Shown: positions 15,453 to 24,900 of the stretch, one piece after another
How the letters are laid out: each line of letters begins with the position of its first letter
How positions within the stretch are numbered: position 1 is the stretch's first letter
Source: an uncultured Lachnospiraceae bacterium
GTDB taxonomy: Bacteria; Bacillota; Clostridia; Lachnospirales; Lachnospiraceae
Assembly: GCA_910579275.1 (NCBI GenBank)
Contig: CAJTTO010000045.1
Span: 1 to 35,285 of the forward strand
DNA: 35,285 nt
Direction of reading: 5' to 3'
Position numbers and translations under genes: made by a program
Notes under the pieces: generated by a model
Seen by the model: only the letters and a program-made list of their open reading frames with translations
Databases searched by the model: none
What the model was told of the DNA's origin: nothing

Positions 15453-15608
15453 CTAACAGTTCAGTCTAAGTCTTCCTGTTACAGGCATCAAACCATGCAA
15501 CACCACTTCGTTGGTGTCAAAGCCATGTTCCGTGGCTTGATGCATTTCGCCTGCTATACTGTTATATGAGCTTTGCAGTAAATGCAAGGCTCTGGGCTGA
15601 ACTGTTAC
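15453..15608. mobile_element. MITE-like element with terminal inverted repeats and 8-bp flanking direct repeat
   Basis: TAACAGTTCAG (15454-15464) and its exact complement (15597-15607) face each other at the ends, and similarity continues inward. AACAAATG occurs directly outside both ends (15445-15452 and 15609-15616), as expected of a target-site duplication. Inside are stacked dyads: CCTGTTACAGG (15475-15485), a 10-bp stem 15485-15494 with 15534-15543, and ACACCA/TGGTGT (15500-15505, 15512-15517). No gene with a ribosome site is present inside. It sits in the leader of the 55-aa gene, so any RNA would be heavily folded. Confidence 0.65.
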
Positions 15609-15641
15609 AACAAATGTACCTATGGATCTCCTGCTGTTTTT

Positions 15642-15670
15642 ATTATAACAAACGAACCAGAGCGTGTAAA
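15642..15670 (-). promoter_or_regulatory. Sigma-A promoter driving the leader of the 55-aa gene
   Basis: Minus strand TTTACA (15665-15670) and TATAAT (15642-15647) with a 17-bp spacer, starting only 4 bp after the gltD stop. Transcription would start near 15635 and run through the MITE-like element to the 55-aa gene and its terminator. Confidence 0.75.
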
Positions 15671-15673
15671 GCC

Positions 15674-17167
15674 TTACTGTACATACATATTGGAGTATCC
15701 CATCAGGCTTTCGTCGACTTCGCGCGCGCACTCGCGTCCCTGCCGGATTGCCTTGACCACAAGGGACTGCCCAGTGTGCATGTCTCCTGCGACAAAAATG
15801 TTGTCCGCACTTGTCTTGAAGCTGCCCGACTCCGTCTTTACATTGGTGCGCGCATCCAGCGCAAGCTTGAAGGCATCTGTGACATACTTCTGGCTGCCAA
15901 GAAAGCCGGCTGCAATCAGGACGAGCTGTGCCTCGAGGGTCTGCTCACTGCCCGCGGCTTCTTTCATGACCATTCCGCCGCTTTCCTGATCCTTTTCCCA
16001 CATAAGTTTCACAGTTTTGACACCGCAGAGATTTCCGTTCTTGTCCTTGAGAAACTCCTTGACGGTGGTCTCGTAAATGCGCGGATCGTGCCCGAATACC
16101 GCAGCTGCCTCCTCCTGACCATAATCTGACTTGCAGACCTTCGGCCACTCCGGCCACGGGTTATTGTCTGCCCTCGTGTCAGGCGCTTTGGGCATCATCT
16201 CTATCTGCGTGACGGATTTCGCGCCGAGCCTTATGGACGTTCCCACACAGTCATTTCCCGTATCACCGCCGCCGATAATCACCACATGTTTTCCTTTTGC
16301 AGAAACATATGCATTGTCTGTTAGCCCCGAATCCAGCAGGCTCTTTGTCACGCCCTTGAGAAAATCCACCGCAAAGTAAATCCCTTTGGCATCTCTCCCT
16401 GACACATTGATGTCCCGCGGATTGGAGGCGCCGCATGCAAACACAACCCGGTCAAATCCCTCGACTAATTTTTTTGACTTGGCATCTTTACCGATGTCGG
16501 TGTTTGTGACAAAACGAACACCCTCCTCCGCCATCACCTTAATCTTGCGGTCAATAATGTGCTTTTCGAGCTTCATGTTGGGAATCCCATACATCAAAAG
16601 CCCGCCAAGCCTGTCGCTGCGCTCAAACACAGTGACGTTGTGCCCTCTTTTGTTGAGCTGATCCGCCACGGCAAGACCCGCCGGTCCGCTCCCGACAACT
16701 GCCACGGTCTTGTTGGTGCGCACTTTGGGCGGATTGGCATCCGCAAGCCCTGTCTTGTAGGCGTTCTCGATAATAGCGTACTCATTTTCCTTTGTCGCGA
16801 CAGCATCACCGTTAAGCCCGCAGGTACAGGCATTCTCGCAGAGTGCGGGACATACGCGCGACGTAAATTCCGGAAAATTGTTCGTCTTTTTCAGCCGGTT
16901 GTACGCGCGCTCCCAGTTTCCTGTATAGACCAGGTCATTCCACTCCGGCACCAGATTGTGCAGCGGGCAGCCCGATGTCATGCCCGCAATCGTCACACCC
17001 GCCTGGCAGAACGGCACGCCGCACTCCATGCACCGCGCCCCCTGCTTCTGCTGTTCTTCCATGGGGAGATGCTCATGGAACTCATTAAAATGTTTGATTC
17101 TCTCCTTTGGCGCTTCTGCCGCGGAAGTTTTTCTGTCATAATCCAAAAATCCTGTTGGCTTTCCCAT
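15674..17167 (-). CDS. gltD: Glutamate synthase small subunit (GltD)
   Basis: 497 aa, normal for GltD. The N-terminal Fe-S region has CMECGVPFCQ (near 46-55), SGCPLHN and CPALCENACTCG clusters that ligate two 4Fe-4S centres. FAD-binding VVGSGPAGLAVADQL and the NADPH-binding GGGDTGNDCVG motifs follow, and the C-terminus has the FAD-contacting VAGDMHTGQSLVVKAI block. It passes electrons from NADPH to the large subunit, which makes two glutamates from glutamine and 2-oxoglutarate. It starts 27 bp after gltB, so both are one operon. No terminator hairpin was seen after the stop; another promoter begins there at once. Confidence 0.97.
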   Translation of the reverse strand: MGKPTGFLDYDRKTSAAEAPKERIKHFNEFHEHLPMEEQQKQGARCMECGVPFCQAGVTIAGMTSGCPLHNLVPEWNDLVYTGNWERAYNRLKKTNNFPEFTSRVCPALCENACTCGLNGDAVATKENEYAIIENAYKTGLADANPPKVRTNKTVAVVGSGPAGLAVADQLNKRGHNVTVFERSDRLGGLLMYGIPNMKLEKHIIDRKIKVMAEEGVRFVTNTDIGKDAKSKKLVEGFDRVVFACGASNPRDINVSGRDAKGIYFAVDFLKGVTKSLLDSGLTDNAYVSAKGKHVVIIGGGDTGNDCVGTSIRLGAKSVTQIEMMPKAPDTRADNNPWPEWPKVCKSDYGQEEAAAVFGHDPRIYETTVKEFLKDKNGNLCGVKTVKLMWEKDQESGGMVMKEAAGSEQTLEAQLVLIAAGFLGSQKYVTDAFKLALDARTNVKTESGSFKTSADNIFVAGDMHTGQSLVVKAIRQGRECAREVDESLMGYSNMYVQ

Positions 17168-17194
17168 CTTCTATAACCTCGTTCCTTTCTCTCA

Positions 17195-20100
17195 CTATTT
17201 ATGCGTGTTGGCGTAAAATGCTTCAATCTGCGCCTGCTCCGCACTGAGCCCTTTCTCCTCCATCTGGACGATGGTCTTGAGCATTCTCTCATAATCAAAT
17301 GGTATAATCTTCTTAAATTTAGGCAGGTACTCGCCAAAATTATCCAGAATTTCCTTGCCCTTTTCGGAGTTTGTGTTCGCCACGTGCTCCTGTATCATGT
17401 CCTTTAATTCCATCACATCATATTTGTTGGTAATCTCGCTCATGGAAACCATCTCTTTGTTGACTCTCATGTACAGGTCATTTTCCTCATCCAGGACATA
17501 CGCAATACCGCCGCTCATGCCCGCCGCGAAATTCTTTCCCGTGCCGCCGAGCACGACAACGCGTCCTCCTGTCATATACTCGCATCCGTGGTCGCCGACA
17601 CCCTCGACAACTGCGGCGGCGCCGGAATTCCGGACACAGAACCGCTCGCCTGCCACGCCGTTGATAAACGCCTTACCGCTTGTCGCGCCGTACAGCGCCA
17701 CATTGCCGACAATGATATTTTCATCCTGCTTGAAGCGACTGCCCTTTGGCGGATAGACAATCAGCTTGCCGCCTGACAGGCCTTTTCCAAAATAATCGTT
17801 GGAATCACCGGCAAGTTCCAGCGTCAGCCCATTCGGGATAAACGCGCCGAAGCTCTGCCCGCCTGCGCCCTTGCACAGTACGCGGAATGTGTCATCCGCA
17901 AGCGTGTCATGATACTGTTTCGTAATCTCCGAGCCAAATATCGTGCCAAGCGAACGGTCTGTATTGGTCACATTGACTTCGATACGACTCTTTTCTCCTG
18001 ACGCAAGTGCGCTGCCAAGCTGTTTTAACAGCACTTTCTCGTCCAGCGTATTTTCCAGTGCAAAATCATACACCTGTTTCGGGTCAAACACTGCTTTTTC
18101 TTTCTGGTAAGGATTGTTCAGGATAAGGCTTAAATCCAGCTTTACCGTTCCCTCCGGAAGCTCCTTTCGCATTTGGAGCAAATCCGTGCGCCCCACAAGC
18201 TCATCAACCGTCCTTACCCCCAGTGCAGCCATGTACTCCCTGAGCTCCTCGGCAATAAACTTCATAAAATTCATGACATATTCCGGCTTTCCCTTAAATC
18301 GTTTCCGAAGCTCCGGATTCTGCGTCGCCACCCCCACAGGACAGGTGTCAAGGTTGCACACGCGCATCATGACGCATCCCATGGTCACAAGCGGAGCCGT
18401 CGCAAAGCCGAATTCCTCTGCCCCTAGGATTGCCGCAATGGCGACGTCGCGCCCCGTCATCAGCTTGCCGTCCGTCTCGATACGCACCTTATTTCTAAGC
18501 CCGTTCTGAATCAGCGTCTGGTGTGTCTCGGCAAGTCCAAGCTCCCACGGAAGTCCTGCGTTGTGGATGGAGCTTTTCGGCGCCGCGCCCGTTCCCCCGT
18601 CATAGCCTGAAATCAGCACGACCTGCGCACCTGCTTTTGCAACCCCTGCCGCAACTGTGCCGACGCCTGCCTCCGATACGAGCTTGACGCTGATTCTTGC
18701 GTCCTTATTGGAATTTTTCAAGTCATAAATCAGCTGTGCAAGATCCTCTATCGAGTAGATGTCGTGGTGGGGCGGCGGTGAAATCAGACCGACGCCCGGT
18801 GTCGAATGTCTGGTCTTTGCCACCCACGGATAAACCTTTCCCGCCGGGAGATGCCCTCCCTCTCCGGGCTTTGCCCCCTGTGCCATCTTTATCTGGATTT
18901 CCTGCGCGCTGACCAGATATTTGCTGGTAACACCGAATCGTCCGCTTGCCACCTGCTTGATTGCCGAGCACCTGTTTTGTCCGTCGGCGCTTGGCACCAT
19001 GCGATCCAAGTCTTCCCCGCCCTCTCCGGAATTTGATTTTCCGTGGAGCATGTTCATGGCAATCGCAAGCGTCTCATGCGCCTCCTTTGAAATGGAACCA
19101 TATGACATGGCACCGGTCTTAAACCGCGTGACAATGCGCTCCACGCTTTCCACCTCGTCAATGGAAATGCCTTTTTTCGGATAATTGAATTCCATCAGTC
19201 CCCTGATATTGCGCACACTGTTCTCATCATCAATCATCTCCGTGTATTGCTTGAACATCGCATAGTCCCCCCTCTGGGTAGACTGCTGCAGCATATGTAT
19301 GGTAGCCGGATTGTACAGATGCTCCTCGGCGCCGCTCCTTGCCTTGTGCTGCCCGGGACTGTCAAGCGTAAGGTCTGTGGCAAGTCCGAGCGGGTCAAAC
19401 GCGCATGAGTGGAGATTGTCAAACCCGTCTGCGATATCCTGCAATGTAATACCACCGACCCTGCATACCGTGTCGGTAAAATATTTGTCCACCACATCCG
19501 CATCTATCCCGACTGCCTCAAAAATCTGTGAGCCCTGATAAGACTGGATGGTTGAAATCCCCATCTTTGACGCAATCTTTACAATACCGTGGAGAATCGC
19601 ATCATTGTAGTCGTCCACTGCCGCATGGTAATCCTTGTCGAGCATGCCGTTGTCTATCAGCTCCTTGATGGACTCCTGCGCCAGATAGGGATTTACCGCA
19701 CATGCCCCGTAGCCGATTAATGTCGCAAAGTCATGTACTTCACGCGGTTCAGCCGACTCGATAATCAGCGCGACACTCGTTCTCTTTTTGGTGCGTATCA
19801 GATGCTTCTGCATTGCCGATACAGCCAGCAGGGACGGAATCGCCACATGGTTCTCGTCCACGCCGCGGTCTGAGAGAATCATGATATTCACACCCTCGCG
19901 GTACGCGCGGTCTGCCTCGACATACAGGCGGTCTATCGCCCGTGCAAGACTGGTGTTTTTGTAATAAATAATCGGAATGACCTCTACCTTAAAGCCTTCC
20001 CGCTTCATGTTTTTTATCTTTAAAAGGTCTGTGGTTGTCAGAATCGGGTCGTTTACCTTTAGTACGTTGCAGTTCTTTTCCGTGTCCTGTAACAAATTTC

Positions 20101-21736
20101 CGTCTTTTCCAATGTACACTGTCGTTGATGTGACGACTTCCTCGCGGATTGCGTCAATGGGCGGGTTGGTGACTTGTGCAAACTGTTGTTTGAAATAGTG
20201 GGACAGCTGGTGATACGTCCTTGAAAGCACAGGAATCGGTGTGTCCACACCCATTGCCCCAATGCTCTCCGCGCCATTTCGCGCCATCGGAAGTATGCTT
20301 GTCTTGAGTTCCTCATAAGTGTAACCGAAAGCTTTCTGAATGCGCTGCCGCTCCTCGTCGGAAAATTCCGGCACGCGCACATTTGGTATTTTTAATTCTT
20401 TGAGTGTCACAAGGTTGGAGTCAAGCCACTCCCCATATGGATGACTCTTTGCATATCTTTCCTTGAGCGTGTCATCGTCCATCACTTCGCCTTTTACCGT
20501 GTCAACCAGAAGCATCTTGCCCGGACGCAGTCTGTCCTTTTTTACAATTTTCGCCGCGTCAACCGGAAGCACGCCGACCTCTGAAGACAGTATCAGCTGG
20601 TCATCATCGGTGATGTAGTAACGCGACGGACGCAGTCCGTTCCTGTCAAGCACCGCGCCCATGATATCCCCGTCGGAGAAAAGAATGGATGCCGGTCCAT
20701 CCCACGGCTCCATCATTGTCGCATAGTACTGGTAAAAATCCTTCTTGGACTGCGACATTGTCTTGTTGTTTGCCCATGGCTCCGGAATGGTTATCATGAC
20801 GGCAAGCGGAAGCTCCATGCCGCTCATGACAAGAAATTCCAACGTGTTGTCAAGCATGGCGGAATCCGAACCCTGCGCATTCACAACAGGGAGCACTTTG
20901 TGGAATTCATGGCTTAAAAACGAGGATTCCATATTTTCCTCGCGGGCAAGCATTTTGTCCACATTGCCGCGTATTGTATTAATCTCACCGTTATGTACGA
21001 TAAAGCGGTTCGGGTGTGCCCTCTCCCAGCTCGGGTTCGTGTTTGTGGAGAATCGGGAGTGCACAATGGCGATTGCAGACTTATAATCGCTGCTCTGCAA
21101 GTCCATGAAAAATGTACGAAGCTGCGTCACAAGGAACATTCCCTTGTAGACAATCGTCCTGCTGCTAAGAGACACCACATAGGTATTGTCCGAGCTCTGC
21201 TCAAATACACGCCTTACAATATAAAGCTTTCTGTCAAAGGCAAGACCCTTCTCCACGTTGGACGGTTTCTTCACAAAAGCCTGCATAATACAGGGCATGC
21301 ACTCCACTGCCTTGTGTCCCAGAACAGACGGCACACAGGGAACTTCACGCCATCCAAGGAACACAAGCCCTTCCTTCTCGACAATAATCTCAAACATTTT
21401 CTTCGCCTGATTTCTCTTTAACTCATCCTGCGGAAAGAAGAACATGCCGACACCGTACTCCCGCTCACCGCCGAGCACAATGCCGAGCGGCTTTGTAACT
21501 TTCGCAAAAAAGTCATGGCATATCTGAACCAGAATGCCGACACCGTCGCCTGTCTTACCTTCCGCGTCCTTCCCTGCCCTGTGCTCCAGATTTTCCACGA
21601 TTTTCAAAGCGTTTTCCACAGTTTCACGCGTCTTAACGCCCTTGATATTGACAACCGCGCCGATACCGCAGTTGTCATGCTCAAATTCCGCCCTGTATAG
21701 CGGCGCTTGGGGAACATTCCTTTTTACATCAAACAT
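17195..21736 (-). CDS. gltB: Glutamate synthase large subunit (GltB)
   Basis: 1513 aa from the ATG at 21734-21736, chosen because GGAGAGAATGAG precedes it and because it puts the catalytic Cys of HDNCGIGAV at residue 23 after a short propeptide; the longer open frame back to 21820 would begin inside a terminator stem. Domains in order: class II glutamine amidotransferase (23 to about 420), central domain, FMN-binding synthase domain with EGGEDLDR and KPGEGGHLPAGKV, the 3Fe-4S cluster Cys1121, Cys1127 and Cys1132, and the C-terminal GXGXG beta-helix with repeated Gly. It makes glutamate in the cytosol with GltD. A promoter and a leader terminator upstream suggest control by attenuation. Confidence 0.97.
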   Translation of the reverse strand: MFDVKRNVPQAPLYRAEFEHDNCGIGAVVNIKGVKTRETVENALKIVENLEHRAGKDAEGKTGDGVGILVQICHDFFAKVTKPLGIVLGGEREYGVGMFFFPQDELKRNQAKKMFEIIVEKEGLVFLGWREVPCVPSVLGHKAVECMPCIMQAFVKKPSNVEKGLAFDRKLYIVRRVFEQSSDNTYVVSLSSRTIVYKGMFLVTQLRTFFMDLQSSDYKSAIAIVHSRFSTNTNPSWERAHPNRFIVHNGEINTIRGNVDKMLAREENMESSFLSHEFHKVLPVVNAQGSDSAMLDNTLEFLVMSGMELPLAVMITIPEPWANNKTMSQSKKDFYQYYATMMEPWDGPASILFSDGDIMGAVLDRNGLRPSRYYITDDDQLILSSEVGVLPVDAAKIVKKDRLRPGKMLLVDTVKGEVMDDDTLKERYAKSHPYGEWLDSNLVTLKELKIPNVRVPEFSDEERQRIQKAFGYTYEELKTSILPMARNGAESIGAMGVDTPIPVLSRTYHQLSHYFKQQFAQVTNPPIDAIREEVVTSTTVYIGKDGNLLQDTEKNCNVLKVNDPILTTTDLLKIKNMKREGFKVEVIPIIYYKNTSLARAIDRLYVEADRAYREGVNIMILSDRGVDENHVAIPSLLAVSAMQKHLIRTKKRTSVALIIESAEPREVHDFATLIGYGACAVNPYLAQESIKELIDNGMLDKDYHAAVDDYNDAILHGIVKIASKMGISTIQSYQGSQIFEAVGIDADVVDKYFTDTVCRVGGITLQDIADGFDNLHSCAFDPLGLATDLTLDSPGQHKARSGAEEHLYNPATIHMLQQSTQRGDYAMFKQYTEMIDDENSVRNIRGLMEFNYPKKGISIDEVESVERIVTRFKTGAMSYGSISKEAHETLAIAMNMLHGKSNSGEGGEDLDRMVPSADGQNRCSAIKQVASGRFGVTSKYLVSAQEIQIKMAQGAKPGEGGHLPAGKVYPWVAKTRHSTPGVGLISPPPHHDIYSIEDLAQLIYDLKNSNKDARISVKLVSEAGVGTVAAGVAKAGAQVVLISGYDGGTGAAPKSSIHNAGLPWELGLAETHQTLIQNGLRNKVRIETDGKLMTGRDVAIAAILGAEEFGFATAPLVTMGCVMMRVCNLDTCPVGVATQNPELRKRFKGKPEYVMNFMKFIAEELREYMAALGVRTVDELVGRTDLLQMRKELPEGTVKLDLSLILNNPYQKEKAVFDPKQVYDFALENTLDEKVLLKQLGSALASGEKSRIEVNVTNTDRSLGTIFGSEITKQYHDTLADDTFRVLCKGAGGQSFGAFIPNGLTLELAGDSNDYFGKGLSGGKLIVYPPKGSRFKQDENIIVGNVALYGATSGKAFINGVAGERFCVRNSGAAAVVEGVGDHGCEYMTGGRVVVLGGTGKNFAAGMSGGIAYVLDEENDLYMRVNKEMVSMSEITNKYDVMELKDMIQEHVANTNSEKGKEILDNFGEYLPKFKKIIPFDYERMLKTIVQMEEKGLSAEQAQIEAFYANTHK

Positions 21737-21809
21737 CTCATTCTCTCCTTTTTGTTTCCTTTGGACGACCGTGCCCTTTTCAATCGAGACAGGGAACCAG
21801 CTCGTGCGC

Positions 21810-21854
21810 AAAAAAAGCAACCAAAAAACAATTGTTAACCGTCTTTGGTTGCTT
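21810..21854 (-). terminator. Intrinsic terminator in the gltB leader (candidate attenuator)
   Basis: Minus strand AAGCAACCAAA (21844-21854) pairs perfectly with TTTGGTTGCTT (21815-21825) across an 18-nt loop and the T-run continues to 21810. It lies between the gltB promoter and the ATG, about 74 bp before it, so transcription must pass it to reach gltB. No known riboswitch core was recognised in the leader. Confidence 0.75.
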
Positions 21855-21884
21855 CAAAAATCAATATTATGTTTTGCTTTTCAC

Positions 21885-21913
21885 ATTATATGCAATTTTT
21901 TTTGATTTGTAAA
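21885..21913 (-). promoter_or_regulatory. Sigma-A promoter of gltBD
   Basis: Minus strand TTTACA (21908-21913) and TATAAT (21885-21890) with a 17-bp spacer. The start near 21878 leaves a ~140-nt leader that includes the attenuator. It lies 46 bp after the stop of the galactanase gene. Confidence 0.85.
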
Positions 21914-21958
21914 GGCTTATTCGAAAATTTCTTTCTATATTTTTGAATATATCCTTCT

Positions 21959-24900
21959 TTACTTAATTACAAAGATTTTTTGAATCGGCTCTCTTGTAAA
22001 GTAATTTCCTTTTCCTGTAATCTGAATCGTTGCCGAACCGCCTCGTTTTACGTTATTTTTGTAGGTCACAACAAAATCTTTGCCTTCTTTTAACTTCTTG
22101 CCGTTCACTTTAATGACTACTTTGGGTTTCAATGCTTTGCCCAGAAAACGCTGGAACACTACATCGCTAATATCCGCCTTGGTAATCTCTGCCTGATCAA
22201 TCGCGAATGTTTTTGTGCAGGATGTCGTTGCCGGATCGCTGCTTGTCTTCCAGCCGTTTCCTTTTACCTTGACAGTCACTGTCGGCTGTTTGTTGGGCTC
22301 CTTGTTTACCGCCCTTGAATCTTTGTTATTCTTGTAGCTTACTGTGTACGCCGTATTGAGTTTCAAATCGACTGCCTTTCCATTCTCATCATAGAATCTG
22401 ACTGCCGGTTTCGATGCCTTTCCATTGTACGTAACAGGTTCAACGTCAATACTCAGTTTGTCAAGCTCCCTCTCCGTCAGTGAAAACAAATTGTCAAACT
22501 TCACGCTGCCGCTATAGTTGCCTTTTCCTTTGACGGTAACCGTGACTGGCGCCTTGCCGTCTGCCCACTTTCCAACCTTGTAGGATACAGTGTAGTCGCT
22601 GGATGCCAGCTCTTTATCCGGCAGTTCCGTTCCTGCAAGGTCATAATTTTTGGAGGCAAACCTGAAATCCGGATTAATGGTATAACCTGTATAAGGAACC
22701 AGCAGCGAACCTGTTTCGTTGTTATCCGAATTTATTAACGCTCCCTGCTCCTGCGCAGTCCACGTTCCGTCCAGTTTTTCCTTCGCGCCTTTCGCAGACA
22801 GCTTCGGCATCTGAATCAGACCCTTCTTATCCCGGTCTTTTTCCTGAACCTCTTTTGCAATAGTTCTCTTGTTGATTGTAAATACAGCTGCCTTTGTACC
22901 AATGTACGCACCTGTTCCGGTGATGGTGGCTACTGCTTTTCCGGCATTGACATTGTTGGTGTATGTCACATAATATCCATCTTTTTCCTCACCGTTCTCC
23001 GATAATGCATCACTGTATGACTGATATCCGGTCAATACTACGTTTCCGGCTTTCACGGTCAGATTCGCACTGCTGCCCGCTGTTGACAGGACAATTCCGT
23101 TTCCTGTGTAATAAAGCTTACCGCTGATTGATACCTTTGCATTGTCAATCAGGTGATCTTTATCGACAACTCTGCAGATGAGTTTATCTTTAGAGCCTGC
23201 GTTGCTTACGCCTTTCGCTCCTTCATAATTGGATTTCTCCTTGCCCTCAATCCGGATTTCATAAGTACCCGCAAGCTGAACCTTTGCACTTCCGCTATTA
23301 TTTGCAAGGGAATAAATCAGTTCCGGATTTTCAAGAGGTTTTTTCGCCCCGTCATGTGTCCGGACTATCTCCGTGATTCTGTACTGGCTTGCCGCCACTG
23401 TCTTCGCACCGTCTTTTACTGTAATCTTAGGTGCCTGTGCACTTGTCTTTTCAGCCAAATCCGCCACTGTCACGACAGTATTCTCGAGATTTTTCGGACG
23501 AATCTGGAATGTAAGCTTCTCCGAACCGGGCTTACTGCCATCCTTGAGATCCACGGTTGTTCTCGCCCCCGTAAAGTTTCCTTTTCCGGTTATTTTGATG
23601 GTTGGCACTTTTTTGTCATTGATGTTCTGATAAGCTGCATTGCCCTGTGCATCCACTACTTTATAGACGCTTGCATTCACATTATTTGTGCAGGAAACGG
23701 TATAGTCCGTACCCTTTGCCAGCGTGACTGTCTTTTGCTCTCCGTTCTGCCCTGTATATGTGTACTCTACTGTTATGGAAGGTTCCACTTTCTTTCCCGT
23801 AAAATAGTTTGGCTTGGTGGATATCTTCACTTTCATATTTTCCTGATTTACAGGACATTTTGCAATTGTAAACGCTGCCGATATGGATCCTTCCTTATAG
23901 CCGCTGGGATCCCTGAGCGCCTTGTCTGTCGGAAGCACCACAATTTCTGCCTTGCCGACTTTGTTGTTTTTCTGATAGTATACCTGATACAAGTCTTCCG
24001 GTACCGGTTTTTCCCATGTGGTATCATCCGCCGCATACAAACGAATTTTAGGCTCTATCTCCTTTTCTTTCCCCAGATAATATACTGCCTTTGCAGGTGT
24101 CGCTGTCCTTTCCCCATTATCCGGCGCCTCGTAGACAACCTTTAATGCCTTTGCATTGAAGTCCTTTCTTGTATCTTCTTTTATTTCAAAGAAAATCTCC
24201 CTTGTGCCTTCAAACTTATCACCCTTTGCTGTCAGTGTCAGTTTTGCCTTGCTCGTATCCGTGGTAATTGTCTTATTGTTCTCAAATGCTGCTGTATAAT
24301 CTGCTGCTGTCAGTTCATATCCATTGTATGACAACACAATCTCAGGTTTTACATCTCTGCCTGTATGGAACTGCGCCGGAATCGGGTTTTCACCATCAGG
24401 CTCGTCACTTTCTCCAGCATTTACTTTTACCAGATACCTGCCGCTTTCATCCTTGGCATCCAGACGAATCTTTCCGTTTTCAAATACACTTGCAAATTCC
24501 GCACTGATTGTCACATTGCCGTTCGGCATCATAAAGATTTCTGTCTTCTCTTCTGCCGCTTTTACAGCATACTTCAAAACTGCCTGATTGACAGTGCTTC
24601 CTTCCGCTGCCGGTATATAATCTACCGTACCGTTACTGCTTGTCAGGGTATCCGCTTTCACGCTTGCGCCAGACAAGGTCACGGATACCGGATAATATCC
24701 GCTGTTCGGTGTCACAGTGATGCTGACTTTCTCGCCACTGTTCGCCTTTACAACATTTGCCGCCACAGTACCATGTGAAATATTGTCAGCTGTAGATACC
24801 GTATGGGTGCCGTACAGATAAAAGTCATCCATGGTTCCCCATGCGCCATCCTGCGTCGACTTCATAATCAGACCGACTTCGAGCGTGTCTCCGTCTTCCA

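Noticed and set aside
15453..15731. 92-aa minus-strand frame across the MITE-like element
   Set aside because: It starts inside gltD sequence without a ribosome site, and the inverted termini and flank repeats explain the segment better than a gene.
21737..21820. N-terminal extension of GltB by 28 residues
   Set aside because: The extension would start in the attenuator stem and put the catalytic Cys far from the N-terminus; the ATG at 21736 has the ribosome site.
21914..21958. Possible terminator after the galactanase stop
   Set aside because: TATTC-AAAAAT and its partner form only an A/T stem with a mismatch and no T-run follows.
23153..24145. 330-aa open frame on the + strand inside the galactanase gene
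   Set aside because: Antisense shadow of the MBG repeat region; hydrophobic, Cys-rich composition and no ribosome site.
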